Assembly: GCA_947381415.1 (NCBI GenBank)
Contig: CANCVB010000009.1
Location: forward strand, 1-64,000
Direction: 5' to 3'
DNA: 64,000 nucleotides
From: Burkholderiales bacterium
GTDB taxonomy: Bacteria; Pseudomonadota; Gammaproteobacteria; Burkholderiales; Burkholderiaceae_C
Position 1 is the first letter of the stretch. Each line of letters starts with the position of its first letter. Under the pieces are notes generated by a model. The model had not been told where the DNA came from. It did no database searches and was given only the letters and a program-made list of their open reading frames with translations. Below are positions 38,886 to 46,979 of the stretch, piece by piece. The position numbers and the translations under genes were made by a program.

Positions 38886-39889
38886 CAGTCCCCCGCCACC
38901 TTGAGCATGATTTTGCCAATATGGGTAGAGGACTCCATCAGTGCATGGGCTTGCGCGGCTTGGTCGAGTTCGAACACCTGGTGAATGACCGGCAAGGCTT
39001 GTCCTTTTTCCAGCAACGGCCAAACCTGTGTTTGCAATTCATGGGCCATCTGCGCTTTGTCGGCCGCGCTGCGCGGACGCAAGGTGGAGCCGGTGAAGGT
39101 CAGGCGCTTGACCATCAGCGCAATCCAATCGACCTCGGTTTTGGAAGGCTGCAAAAACGCAATTTGCACCAAGCGACCATCGATGGCCAAGGTCTGCAGA
39201 TTGCGCTGCATATAGTCACCACCCACCATGTCCAAAATGATGTTCACGCCTTTTTGCTCGGTGGCGGCGAGCGCTTGGGCCACAAAGTCTTGTTGACGGT
39301 AATCGATGGCCACATCGGCACCGGCTTTCAAACAAGCCGCCACTTTATCGGCGTTACCCACGGTACACAGCACTTTGGCACCAAAGGCTTTGGCCAATTG
39401 AATCGCTGTCAAACCAATGCCTGAAGACCCGCCGTGCACCAAGAAGCTCTCGCCTGCTTGTAAACGCCCGCGCTGAAACACATTGGTCCAGACGGTGAAA
39501 TAGTTTTCTGGCAAAGCCGCCGCTTGCAACAGGCTCAAACCTGCGGGGATGGGCAAGGCTTGACCTGCCGGAATGCTGACGTACTCGGCGTAAGCACCGC
39601 CATTCGCCAAACCACACACAGCATCGCCCAACTTCCACTGCGTCACACCCTCGCCCAGCGCCACCACATGGCCCGAGGCTTCTAAACCCAAAATGGGCGA
39701 AGCGCCAGGAGGGGGCGGATAGCGCCCGCTGCGCTGCAAGCAATCGGGGCGATTGACACCTGCATAAGCCACTTTGACCAAGACCTCGCCCGCCGCCGGC
39801 ACAGGCACGCCTGTCTGGGCAAGCTGCAAAACCTCAGGGGTGCCGCCACTGCCGTGGTCAATGAATCGCATCAGGGAGGGAATCGTCAT
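38885..39889 (-). CDS. NAD(P)H quinone oxidoreductase, PIG3/QOR family
   Basis: The 334-residue medium-chain reductase without the structural zinc cysteines has GVNRPDCLQRSGRYPPPPGASP near residue 46 (key words NRPD, PPPPGAS), ILGLEASGHVVALG near 67 and the NADPH-binding FLVHGGSSGIGLTAIQLAKA near 147. The family reduces quinones or enals with NADPH. It is the first gene of the run that continues with the DUF2796, ABC and DUF3299 genes, and is divergent from umuD across 143 bases. Confidence 0.92.
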   Translation of the reverse strand: MTIPSLMRFIDHGSGGTPEVLQLAQTGVPVPAAGEVLVKVAYAGVNRPDCLQRSGRYPPPPGASPILGLEASGHVVALGEGVTQWKLGDAVCGLANGGAYAEYVSIPAGQALPIPAGLSLLQAAALPENYFTVWTNVFQRGRLQAGESFLVHGGSSGIGLTAIQLAKAFGAKVLCTVGNADKVAACLKAGADVAIDYRQQDFVAQALAATEQKGVNIILDMVGGDYMQRNLQTLAIDGRLVQIAFLQPSKTEVDWIALMVKRLTFTGSTLRPRSAADKAQMAHELQTQVWPLLEKGQALPVIHQVFELDQAAQAHALMESSTHIGKIMLKVAGD

Positions 39890-39998
39890 GGTGAAAACCT
39901 TGTCTACAAAGCGGGTTGGACTGCCATTGCTGGGGCGTGCAGGATAGCACCGCCACCGTTAAAAGGTATTTCCAAGGACGGCATTCAAATCCGATAAA

Positions 39999-40014
39999 CT
40001 GTGTTTTTATACAG
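39999..40014 (+). promoter_or_regulatory. LexA-binding SOS box upstream of umuD
   Basis: CTGTGTTTTTATACAG fits the CTGT-N8-ACAG consensus of the Gram-negative LexA operator perfectly. It ends 18 bases before the umuD ATG and overlaps a possible -10 (TATACA, 40008-40013). LexA would block the promoter until DNA damage. Confidence 0.93.
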
Positions 40015-40032
40015 TACTTGTATCCTCTTGAC

Positions 40033-40479
40033 ATGCAAACCCTGCACCAACACCCCCAGACCCTGCAAACCCAGCCCAGCGCTGCCCCACTGCGCCTGCT
40101 GCTGCACCGCATGTCGGCGGGCTTTCCCTCGCCGGCTGCCGATGACAGCGAAGACAGCCTCGACCTCAACGACTATTTGGTGCGTCACAAGCCCGCTACC
40201 TTCATGTTCAATGTGCGTGGCGACTCGATGCGCGGCGCCAGCATTGAAGACGGCGACAAAGTGGTCGTAGACCGCTCGCTGCAAGCACGCCACAACGACA
40301 TCGTCATCGCCGTGGTCGATGGCAACTACACCATCAAACGCTTGCACCAGCAACACGGACGCGTGGAGTTACGCCCCGAAAACAGCGCTTACCACGCGAT
40401 TGTGCTCAATGCGGAACACCCGCTAGAAGTGTGGGGCGTGGTGGTCGGTGTGGTGCGACGCTTGACGCGCGGAACGTAA
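40033..40479 (+). CDS. umuD: UmuD, autoproteolytic subunit of DNA polymerase V
   Basis: The 148-residue protein is processed with RecA help to UmuD', which joins UmuC in translesion synthesis. The cleavage site is Ala29-Gly30 in SAGFPSPAAD (E. coli has Cys-Gly). The catalytic dyad is Ser65 in VRGDSMRGA and Lys102 in NYTIKRL. The ATG at 40033 is chosen because upstream codons cross the SOS box. No strong Shine-Dalgarno is visible. umuC follows after 3 bases. Confidence 0.95.
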   Translation: MQTLHQHPQTLQTQPSAAPLRLLLHRMSAGFPSPAADDSEDSLDLNDYLVRHKPATFMFNVRGDSMRGASIEDGDKVVVDRSLQARHNDIVIAVVDGNYTIKRLHQQHGRVELRPENSAYHAIVLNAEHPLEVWGVVVGVVRRLTRGT

Positions 40480-40482
40480 ACC

Positions 40483-41772
40483 ATGGGTGTACCCGCACAG
40501 TTTGCGCTGGTTGACGTCAACAACTTCTACGTCAGCTGCGAGCGCGTGTTTCAGCCGCACCTGCACAACATACCCATGGTGGTGCTCTCTAACAACGATG
40601 GCTGCGCGGTGGCGCGCTCCAACGAGGTCAAGGCATTGGGCGTGAAAATGGGCGCGCCTTGGTTTTCGCTCAAAGCGCTGGCGCAACAGCATGGCATTGA
40701 GGCCCTTTCCTCCAATTACACGCTGTACGCCGACATGAGCCAACGGGTGGTGGACATCTTGCGTGACTACGCACCAGACCTTGAGGTCTACAGCATCGAT
40801 GAAAGTTTTTTACGCGTCGAGGAAGTGCTGCCGCTGCATGGCGGCGGTGTGGCCTTGGGTCGGCAGATGCGCCAACGCATACGCCAATGGACGGGTTTGC
40901 CGGTGTGTGTGGGCATCGCGCCAACCAAAACGCTGGCCAAGTTCGCCAACCACTTGGCCAAGAAACAGGCCGTGTTTGAGGGTGTGTGCGATTTGAACGC
41001 CCTGTCTCGCCCGGAGCGTCAAGACTGGATGGCGCAAACCGAGGTGCGGGAAGTCTGGGGCGTCGGTAGCCGAACAGCGCGGCGCTTGGGCGAAATGGAT
41101 ATTCACACCGTGCTGGACTTGCGCAACACGCCCCCTGCCCGTATGCGCGAGCGCTTTGGCGTGGTGATGGAGCGCATCGTGTGCGAGTTGCGTGGCATCA
41201 GTTGCTTGGGGCTGGAAGACATCACGCCACCCAAGCAACAAATCATGGCCTCGCGCAGTTTCGGTCGCCCTGTGCACAGCGTGGTCGAGTTGCGCGAAGC
41301 TTTGAGCGCGCATGTGGCGCGAGCAGGCGAAAAACTGCGCGCCCAACAGTCGTTGGCGGGTGCGGTACACGTGTTTATTCGCACCAACCCTTTCAAGCCC
41401 GATGACCCGCAGTACAACGCCAGTTTCTTGGTGCCTTTGCCTGAACCCAGCGACGACAGCCGTTTGCTCAGCGATGCGGTATGGGTGGCGCTGCGCAAAA
41501 TCTTTCGCACCGGTTTTGCCTATAAAAAAGCGGGGGTGATGCTCACCGCTTTAAGCCAAGCGCGGCGCCAGCAACACAGTTTGTTCACAGAGACGACAAC
41601 CCGTTCACGCGATGTGCAACTGATGAAAACCGTGGACCGCCTCAACCTGCATTTCGGGCGCGACACCATCCATCTGGCGGCGACCGGTCTCACGCGGGAC
41701 TGGCGTATGCGCAGTGCCAACCGCTCGCCACGCTTTACCACCTGCTGGGACGAGTTACCGAGCGCAAATTGA
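40483..41772 (+). CDS. umuC: UmuC, Y-family DNA polymerase V catalytic subunit
   Basis: The 429-residue Y-family polymerase carries metal-binding aspartates in [17 protein letters not shown] near residue 9 and the SIDESFL motif near 105. A helix-hairpin-helix/little-finger region follows ([18 protein letters not shown] near 190). The C-terminal DUF4113 segment ([20 protein letters not shown]) is typical of UmuC and helps bind the beta clamp or UmuD'. Expression is expected from the LexA-controlled promoter in front of umuD. It is convergent with a yaeQ gene, 6 bases apart. Confidence 0.97.
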   Translation: MGVPAQFALVDVNNFYVSCERVFQPHLHNIPMVVLSNNDGCAVARSNEVKALGVKMGAPWFSLKALAQQHGIEALSSNYTLYADMSQRVVDILRDYAPDLEVYSIDESFLRVEEVLPLHGGGVALGRQMRQRIRQWTGLPVCVGIAPTKTLAKFANHLAKKQAVFEGVCDLNALSRPERQDWMAQTEVREVWGVGSRTARRLGEMDIHTVLDLRNTPPARMRERFGVVMERIVCELRGISCLGLEDITPPKQQIMASRSFGRPVHSVVELREALSAHVARAGEKLRAQQSLAGAVHVFIRTNPFKPDDPQYNASFLVPLPEPSDDSRLLSDAVWVALRKIFRTGFAYKKAGVMLTALSQARRQQHSLFTETTTRSRDVQLMKTVDRLNLHFGRDTIHLAATGLTRDWRMRSANRSPRFTTCWDELPSAN

Positions 41773-41778
41773 ACACAC

Positions 41779-42339
41779 TCAACGCCAAACCTGCACCTCA
41801 AAATGCACACTGCCCAAATGGCTGCTCAGCGTCATGCCCCCCTCTTGCAAAGTGGCTTGCAATTGCATGCTGCGCTCAGCCATGGCGGCCATGGCTTGCG
41901 AGGCTTGCGCGGGAATACGCAGCACTTGCAGCTTGTCTTGGCGATGCAGTTTGTTCTCTATGCCACGCCACCAAATATCAGCTGAATGGGCAAAGGCGTA
42001 CACCAACACGCGGTCAGATTTGCTGCAAGCGCGCAGCATGGGCTTTTCCTCGGGTTGACCCACCTCGATCCATACGCGTTTGCGCCCTGTGAAATCGGTG
42101 ATGGACACATCGGGGTCATCGGGGTCGGACAGGCCCGCGCCAAACGCCAGGACCGCGTCACCTTGACACAGGTCTTGCACCCAGTGGGCGTTCATCGCCA
42201 GCGCGGCAAGCCGCACCATCATGCGCTCATCGGTCTCACTGGGGTGACGTGCCAAAGTGAGCGCATGGTCGGCGTAGTAACCGTGGTCGATGTCGGCGAT
42301 CTGCAATTGCGCCTTGTAAATGGTAGATTTGATGGCCAT
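41779..42339 (-). CDS. yaeQ: YaeQ family protein
   Basis: The 186-residue protein matches YaeQ throughout: MAIKSTIYKAQLQIADIDHG at the N-terminus, LTLARHPSETDERMMVRL near 28, and a PD-(D/E)XK-like core (DPDVSITDFTGRKRVWIEVGQP near 85; key words SITD, WIEVGQP). YaeQ has a nuclease-like fold, but its function is not established. It is a single gene between umuC (convergent) and a hydratase (divergent). Confidence 0.92.
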   Translation of the reverse strand: MAIKSTIYKAQLQIADIDHGYYADHALTLARHPSETDERMMVRLAALAMNAHWVQDLCQGDAVLAFGAGLSDPDDPDVSITDFTGRKRVWIEVGQPEEKPMLRACSKSDRVLVYAFAHSADIWWRGIENKLHRQDKLQVLRIPAQASQAMAAMAERSMQLQATLQEGGMTLSSHLGSVHFEVQVWR

Positions 42340-42387
42340 GGGTGATGATAGTCTGCACCCTCCACCGATTCTTCACCAGCCACCACC

Positions 42388-43191
42388 ATGACACCAGAAG
42401 TACTTTTGCAGCACCTTGACCAAGCGAGCTTGTGGCCCGCCGATAGCGTGGCTGCCATCCCCAGCGATGTGCCCTTGGCCTACCAAACCGCTTTGCAAGT
42501 GCGTCAATTGCGTGTGCAGCGTGGCGAGCAGGCACGTGGTTTCAAAATCGGTTTCACCAACCGCAGCATTTGGGAACGCTACCAAGTGTTCGAGCCTATC
42601 TGGGGCACGGTGTGGGACACCACCCTCACCCATGCCAACCAGTATGGCGAGGGCAGCGTCGACATCCGTCGCATGAGCCAACCGCGCTTAGAGCCCGAGT
42701 TGGTGTTTGGCATGCGTGCCACGCCTGCTGACGAGTTACATCCGCAAAGCCTGTTCGATGCCATCGAGTGGATGGCCTGTGGTTTTGAAATCGTGCAGTC
42801 GCACGCCGCTGATTGGCGCTTCAAAGTCGCAGACACCGTGACCGACAGCGGCCTGCATGCGCATTTGTTGGTAGGTAAACCTTTGGCGATCCGTGAGGTA
42901 GCCTCGGACGGTGCAGCGTTGCATGCGTTACTGGCTGGCATGTCGCTGCAACTGCTGTACGAGGCTAAGACGGTGGAGACAGGTTATGCCCGAAACGTGC
43001 TTGACAGCCCCTTGATGGCTTTGCTTTATTTTTTGAAAGCCTTGAGGCAATGCCCTGGTGCACCTGATGTCAAGGCGGGGGATGTGATTACCACGGGGAC
43101 TTGGACCGACGCTTGGCCTTTACAGGCTGGCCAGCAATGGGAAAGCCGCTACGACTTTCCTTTGACGGGGTTAAAAATACGCTTGATTTAG
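42388..43191 (+). CDS. 2-keto-4-pentenoate hydratase/oxalocrotonate decarboxylase family protein
   Basis: The 267-residue fumarylacetoacetate-hydrolase superfamily protein resembles MhpD/DmpE hydratases: GFKIGFTNRSIWERYQV near residue 51, EPELVFGMRA near 99 (acidic metal ligands) and LDSPLMALLYFLKAL near 205. Such enzymes hydrate 2-hydroxypenta-2,4-dienoate in meta-cleavage pathways. No other aromatic-degradation gene is nearby, so the natural substrate is open. Confidence 0.87.
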   Translation: MTPEVLLQHLDQASLWPADSVAAIPSDVPLAYQTALQVRQLRVQRGEQARGFKIGFTNRSIWERYQVFEPIWGTVWDTTLTHANQYGEGSVDIRRMSQPRLEPELVFGMRATPADELHPQSLFDAIEWMACGFEIVQSHAADWRFKVADTVTDSGLHAHLLVGKPLAIREVASDGAALHALLAGMSLQLLYEAKTVETGYARNVLDSPLMALLYFLKALRQCPGAPDVKAGDVITTGTWTDAWPLQAGQQWESRYDFPLTGLKIRLI

Positions 43192-43199
43192 GTAGTGAT

Positions 43200-43400
43200 T
43201 CAGGCACGCAGGGCACGTAAGCCAGGGTATAAACGAGAGACAGGGCGACTTTTTTGCTCTGCTTCTTGCGCCAACTGACTGCGAATGCGCTCGAAGGTAT
43301 TGCGTATGGGGGTATGGATGGAGGGCACGTAAGCGGTGTGGCTTGGTGCTTGTGCAGATGTAGCAGGCTGATCGGCGTGTGATTTGTTCATGGTGCTCAT
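43200..43400 (-). CDS. Possible small hypothetical protein
   Basis: This 66-codon frame (start MSTMNKSHADQP, end YPGLRALRA) fills the space after the hydratase, convergent with it. It is hydrophilic and basic at the C-terminus, with no recognised domain and no clear Shine-Dalgarno. A TTAACAATC word lies just upstream. It is kept as a possible gene because nothing else explains the stretch. Confidence 0.35.
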   Translation of the reverse strand: MSTMNKSHADQPATSAQAPSHTAYVPSIHTPIRNTFERIRSQLAQEAEQKSRPVSRLYPGLRALRA

Positions 43401-43856
43401 GGTTTAACAATCTTGCTGCTCTTAACGCCCCACAACAGTACACGGATGACAAACCGCCCCAAAATATTTTGAAAAAGCAAGTCTTTCAGAATTTTCCCTG
43501 AAAAATTAATTCATAAATACGCATAAAAACAATCAATACACCCAAAATAGTGCACCTCATCCAAGCGACTGGCACCATTAAAGTGCCTCCTGTTTTGCCT
43601 CCGGTACACGATGCGCAAAAGAGATTCAGGACATGCTTGCACGCGTGAAGTGACGCAGGCAAAACGCCTACACCAAAAAAAATTTCCCTGCAAATTACGA
43701 GCATAGAGTTAACACCTATGCAAAGGGCATTCCAAGGGTCCTATCATGCATTCGCCTGATAAAAGGGTGCAATCCCAAGGACAGGGTTGTTAAGTTTACT
43801 TAGTAACAGCAAGTCGGGATTGTTAAGTTCAATTCACAATGATGAGGAGTTCTCTA
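43401..43856 (+). promoter_or_regulatory. 455-base regulatory region before the sugar dehydrogenase gene
   Basis: No convincing gene is present. The region is AT-rich and holds several repeats: GGCAC/GTGCC (43571-43587), a 9-base inverted repeat GTTTTGCCT (43592-43600) with AGGCAAAAC (43657-43665), and a direct repeat of TTGTTAAGTT (43787-43796 and 43820-43829) spaced 33 bases. GAGGAG precedes the ATG at 43857. The repeats look like protein-binding sites for a regulated, strongly expressed gene. The promoter itself is not certain. Confidence 0.5.
43784..43830 (+). repeat. Direct repeat, candidate operator pair
   Basis: GGGTTGTTAAGTTT (43784-43797) and GGGATTGTTAAGTTC (43816-43830) place a shared TTGTTAAGTT core 33 bases apart, about three helical turns. 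The second copy ends 26 bases before the ATG. A reversed related word (TTAACAATC) occurs at 43404-43412. Confidence 0.5.
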
Positions 43857-45167
43857 ATGCGTGCACTTAAACTGGTTGCGGCTATCGCTGCGACTACATT
43901 GATGGCATTCGGCTCAGCTGCACAAGCTGGTCCAAGCGTCAAGCTCGAAAAAGTAGTCAGCGGTATCAACACGCCGCTGTCCATGGTGCAACCTGCCGGT
44001 GATAGCCGCATGTTCATCACTGAACAAAACGGTCGTATCAAGATTCTTGAAAACGGCAAAATCTCCGGCACTTTCCTCGACATCCGCAGCAAGATCGTTC
44101 CCTTGATGCAAGATTTCGACGAGCGAGGCTTGTTGGGCTTGGCTTTCCACCCCGACTTCAAATCCAACGGCAAGTTCTACGTGGCTTACTCAGCCCACTT
44201 GGACTACCAATCCGATTTGGGTCAAATGCTTTGGTACAACCACAGCAACGTGGTTGAAGAGTACACCGTCTCCAAAGGCGACAAAAACGCTGCAGATCCT
44301 TCTTCAGCACGTCGTATCCACTCCATCAGCTGGCCCCAGTTCAACCACAATGGTCACTGGATTGGCTTTGGTCCCGACAAGAAGTTGTACATCTCCACCG
44401 GTGACGGCGGCTATGCCAACGACTGGGGCATTGGCCACAATCCTTTGGTCGGTAACGGTCAAGACTTGACCACCCCCATGGGCAAAATCCTGCGCATCGA
44501 CGTTGACGCACGTACAGGCGACAAGCCTTACGGCGTTCCTTCTGACAATCCATTTGTCGGCAAGAAAGACGTTCTGCCAGAAATCTGGGCTTACGGTCTG
44601 CGTAACCCCTGGAGATGTTCATTCGACCAAGCTGGTGGCACACAACTGTATTGCGGCGACGTGCAGCAAAACAGCTGGGAAGCCGTTAAAGCTATCGACA
44701 AAGGCCAAAACATGGGCTGGCGTCGTGTGGAAGGTGTGATGCGCTGCTTCAACTGGGCAGAGCCTGACAACCATCCTGCTAGCTGCGACAAATCTGGCAT
44801 CACTGCTTCCATCATGGAATACGCCAACTGCACCGCCGTTCCTAACGGTTGCAAAGGCATCTCCGTTACTGGTGGCTACATCTCCCGCGGCGATGGCACT
44901 GGCTCTAAAGGCAAGTACATCTTCGGCGACTGGAGCAAAGGCTTTGCTGAAAACGACGGCCAAATCTTCATCGGTACCAAAGGTGCTGATGGCAAATGGT
45001 CCATGGAAGTGGCTTCTGTTGAAGTCCAAGGTGGAACCCCCAACGGCAAGACCCCTTACATCCTGGCTTTTGCCCAAGATGCCAAAGGTGACGTCTATGC
45101 TTTGACTTCCATCACCACAGGCCCCAACGGCTCTTCTGACACCATCTACAAAGTTGTTACCAAATAA
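43857..45167 (+). CDS. Periplasmic PQQ-type sugar (glucose/sorbosone) dehydrogenase
   Basis: The 436-residue protein starts at the ATG at 43857 (GAGGAG upstream), giving a signal peptide that ends near SAAQA. The mature part is a six-bladed GSDH propeller: LDIRSK and DERGLLGLAFHPDF near 90-110, the catalytic-His region WPQFNHNGHWIGFGPDKKLY near 165, and GDGGYANDWG near 190. Such enzymes oxidise sugars with pyrroloquinoline quinone and pass electrons on. Its codon use favours C-ending and CGT/GGT codons more than its neighbours, suggesting high expression. A small cytochrome c follows, a plausible electron acceptor. No PQQ synthesis genes are nearby. Confidence 0.9.
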   Translation: MRALKLVAAIAATTLMAFGSAAQAGPSVKLEKVVSGINTPLSMVQPAGDSRMFITEQNGRIKILENGKISGTFLDIRSKIVPLMQDFDERGLLGLAFHPDFKSNGKFYVAYSAHLDYQSDLGQMLWYNHSNVVEEYTVSKGDKNAADPSSARRIHSISWPQFNHNGHWIGFGPDKKLYISTGDGGYANDWGIGHNPLVGNGQDLTTPMGKILRIDVDARTGDKPYGVPSDNPFVGKKDVLPEIWAYGLRNPWRCSFDQAGGTQLYCGDVQQNSWEAVKAIDKGQNMGWRRVEGVMRCFNWAEPDNHPASCDKSGITASIMEYANCTAVPNGCKGISVTGGYISRGDGTGSKGKYIFGDWSKGFAENDGQIFIGTKGADGKWSMEVASVEVQGGTPNGKTPYILAFAQDAKGDVYALTSITTGPNGSSDTIYKVVTK

Positions 45168-45186
45168 TTTTGTCATTTGAGGTCTG

Positions 45187-45225
45187 AAACTGCCACCTGT
45201 GCGACACAGGTGGCAGTTTTTTTTT
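45187..45225 (+). terminator. Strong intrinsic terminator between sugar dehydrogenase and cytochrome c
   Basis: The perfect 14-base stem AAACTGCCACCTGT / ACAGGTGGCAGTTT (45187-45200 and 45206-45219) extends to 15 pairs with a 3-base loop. Nine T follow. It ends 15 bases before the cytochrome c start codon, so that gene depends on read-through or on a promoter hidden in the hairpin. Confidence 0.95.
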
Positions 45226-45240
45226 GCATATACTGATGTC

Positions 45241-45648
45241 ATGAAAACTTCATATCTCCCCACCTTTTCACTGCGTCGCGCACCGCTCATGCTGTGTGTT
45301 TCAACCTTGCTGGCCTTGGGCTTGACAAGTACCCACGTGTGGTCTGAAGAAGCGGCCGCCCCTGCCAATGATGAGCCCGTTCCCGAGTTCACGGCCGCCA
45401 TGATGAAAGACCAGACCAGCATTGAAGCTGGCAAACAGGTATGGGATGGCCAGTGTCGTCACTGCCACGGCAACAGCGCTTACCCAGGTAAAGCGCCTAA
45501 GCTCAAGCCCTCGTCCTACCAGCCTGATTTTGTGTATGACCGTGTCACCAATGGCTTTCGCAAAATGCCCGCATGGAAAGCAGTGTTCAACCAGCAACAA
45601 CGCATTGGCGTGGTCACGTTCATCATGAGCGACCAATTCATGCCCTGA
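45241..45648 (+). CDS. Small periplasmic c-type cytochrome
   Basis: The 135-residue protein has a signal peptide (basic n-region SLRRAP, core LMLCVSTLLALGL, cleavage near WSEE). A single heme-c motif, CRHCH, lies near residue 76-80, and a distal Met ligand is likely in FRKMPAWK near 108. It probably accepts electrons from a periplasmic dehydrogenase, with the sugar dehydrogenase just upstream the obvious candidate. There is no visible Shine-Dalgarno, and a strong terminator ends just before the start codon. Confidence 0.88.
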   Translation: MKTSYLPTFSLRRAPLMLCVSTLLALGLTSTHVWSEEAAAPANDEPVPEFTAAMMKDQTSIEAGKQVWDGQCRHCHGNSAYPGKAPKLKPSSYQPDFVYDRVTNGFRKMPAWKAVFNQQQRIGVVTFIMSDQFMP

Positions 45649-45670
45649 GTTTGCTTCAACTTGTCATGCA

Positions 45671-45701
45671 AAAAACCTGCTGGTTCTCAGCAGGTTTTTT
45701 T
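45671..45701 (+). terminator. Bidirectional intrinsic terminator
   Basis: AACCTGCTG and CAGCAGGTT (9 bases, 5-base loop) are flanked by A5-6 on the left and T7 on the right. The element can therefore stop both the cytochrome c transcript and the convergent ebo-ferredoxin transcript. Confidence 0.9.
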
Positions 45702-45740
45702 CGCCTGTGGCGTTTATCGCCAGAGAGAACGGGCGGCTAA

Positions 45741-46064
45741 TTAAATAGAAAATTTCTCTAAGGTGATTGCGTCTTCAGGACAAGATTTGAGGCACAAACC
45801 ACAGGCATGACAGGTCTCGGGGTTTACCACGTCGGCCTGCATGCGCTTGTGCGCCCATGCTTTCAACCTGCCGCGCAAGGAGATGTCCCCCAACTCCTCC
45901 CACGTGAACTGACGCACCTGGAACACGTCATAAGGACAGACGGTCACGCAATCGGCCTTGCCCTCGCAACGGCTTCGGTTGATCACGGGGACGACCTTGC
46001 CAGGTGTGCCTGCGCAGTCTGATGGTTTTTCCAAAGATTCGTTCACGGTAGGGAGCCCAGACAT
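45741..46064 (-). CDS. Ferredoxin, 4Fe-4S dicluster type, encoded at the end of the ebo operon
   Basis: The 107-residue ferredoxin has two cluster motifs: CEGKADCVTVCPYDVF near residues 33-48 and CHACGLCLKSCPEDA near 85-99. The second is a full CxxCxxCxxxCP. The first lacks the second cysteine (Lys instead), giving C-x5-C-x3-CP, so one cluster may be 3Fe-4S or bound differently. Its ATG directly abuts the eboA TGA stop (no spacer). It is thus very probably translated from the same mRNA as the six Ebo genes, and would supply electrons to an oxidation or reduction step of that pathway. Confidence 0.93.
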   Translation of the reverse strand: MSGLPTVNESLEKPSDCAGTPGKVVPVINRSRCEGKADCVTVCPYDVFQVRQFTWEELGDISLRGRLKAWAHKRMQADVVNPETCHACGLCLKSCPEDAITLEKFSI

Positions 46065-46973
46065 TCAATACGATGCAGACGCAAAGGCAGACCATTCCAT
46101 GCGACTGGCTTGCGCCGCCCATGAATGGGCTTGAACCGCCGCGACCACTTCAGGCGGACACAGTTGAGGGAAATGCTGACACATTTTGGCAATCATCTGC
46201 TGCTCGCGCTCGGCACTTTTACCCGCCAAAGCTTGCAAAATAACGGCTGCGCCATCGGCATTGGCATGTGGCACCGCACAACGCCAAATTTCAGGGGCAA
46301 TAAAACGCCCTGCTGCCCATCGTTCTTGTACCAACAAAATCAAAATGACCGATAAGTCGGCGTTGTAGCGCTGGTCGATACCTTGTATCTGCCAAATTGA
46401 CGAATCTAAGAAGAAAGCCTTGACAATCATTTGGTTCCATGCCGCTTCGTCAAAAAACTCAAAGGGGTAAGGATGACGGTGCGACATGGCCTCGTACACC
46501 GGCCGCATGGTTGATCGAATGGCTTCGCGCGCCTTGGGCTCTAAGGCTTGCGGATGAGGAAACAAGGCAAAGCCTCTGAAGATGGCCAACAGTTCATTGA
46601 TCTCTGAGGTGTCAACCAGCATACCCATTTGTTGAACAAAGTCAGTCTCATCACCTTGGTAATACGCCAGCGTGAAGGCCATACGGGCGGTTTGGTCAAC
46701 ACTCCATTCTGTGGGATCCAAACCTTGACGCAAATTTTGGGCGGCTTGCAACTCAGCCGTGCTGGGGAGTAAATCTGCCTTGCCTAACTTGCGTGGTGCC
46801 ATCCCCAGCGCCTTGAACCAACGGGCCTGCTCAGGCTTGGCTAGCAAACCCCTCAATTCAGTGTCAAACCAAGCATAGGCATCGGCAGACAAACGTGCTT
46901 GCAACCATGCACCCAACAAATGAATGGCTTGCGGGATTGAAGAAGGCGAAAGGTGGTGGTGTTGAGGGTACAT
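46065..46973 (-). CDS. eboA: EboA family protein
   Basis: The 302-residue mostly helical soluble protein matches EboA: the N-terminal LLGAWLQARLSADAYAWFDTEL, then WSVDQTARMAFTLAYYQGDE and YPFEFFDEAAWNQMIVKAFFL (key words FDE, WNQMIVKAFF) and ILLVQERWAAGR. No catalytic motif is apparent. EboA occurs with EboB-F in cyanobacteria, some proteobacteria and algal plastids; in cyanobacteria the cluster has been tied to moving a scytonemin precursor to the periplasm. The ATG at 46973 is preferred to the TTG at 46979, which directly follows the eboC stop. Confidence 0.88.
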   Translation of the reverse strand: MYPQHHHLSPSSIPQAIHLLGAWLQARLSADAYAWFDTELRGLLAKPEQARWFKALGMAPRKLGKADLLPSTAELQAAQNLRQGLDPTEWSVDQTARMAFTLAYYQGDETDFVQQMGMLVDTSEINELLAIFRGFALFPHPQALEPKAREAIRSTMRPVYEAMSHRHPYPFEFFDEAAWNQMIVKAFFLDSSIWQIQGIDQRYNADLSVILILLVQERWAAGRFIAPEIWRCAVPHANADGAAVILQALAGKSAEREQQMIAKMCQHFPQLCPPEVVAAVQAHSWAAQASRMEWSAFASASY

Positions 46974-46979
46974 AAGCAA

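Noticed and set aside
43569..43585. TGGCAC word resembling a sigma-54 -24 element
   Set aside because: The base pair at the -12 position is GT, not GC, so the invariant element is missing.
43486..43704. 72-codon minus-strand frame with a hydrophobic end
   Set aside because: It sits inside the repeat-rich control region, has no ribosome binding site or domain, and is better explained as chance.
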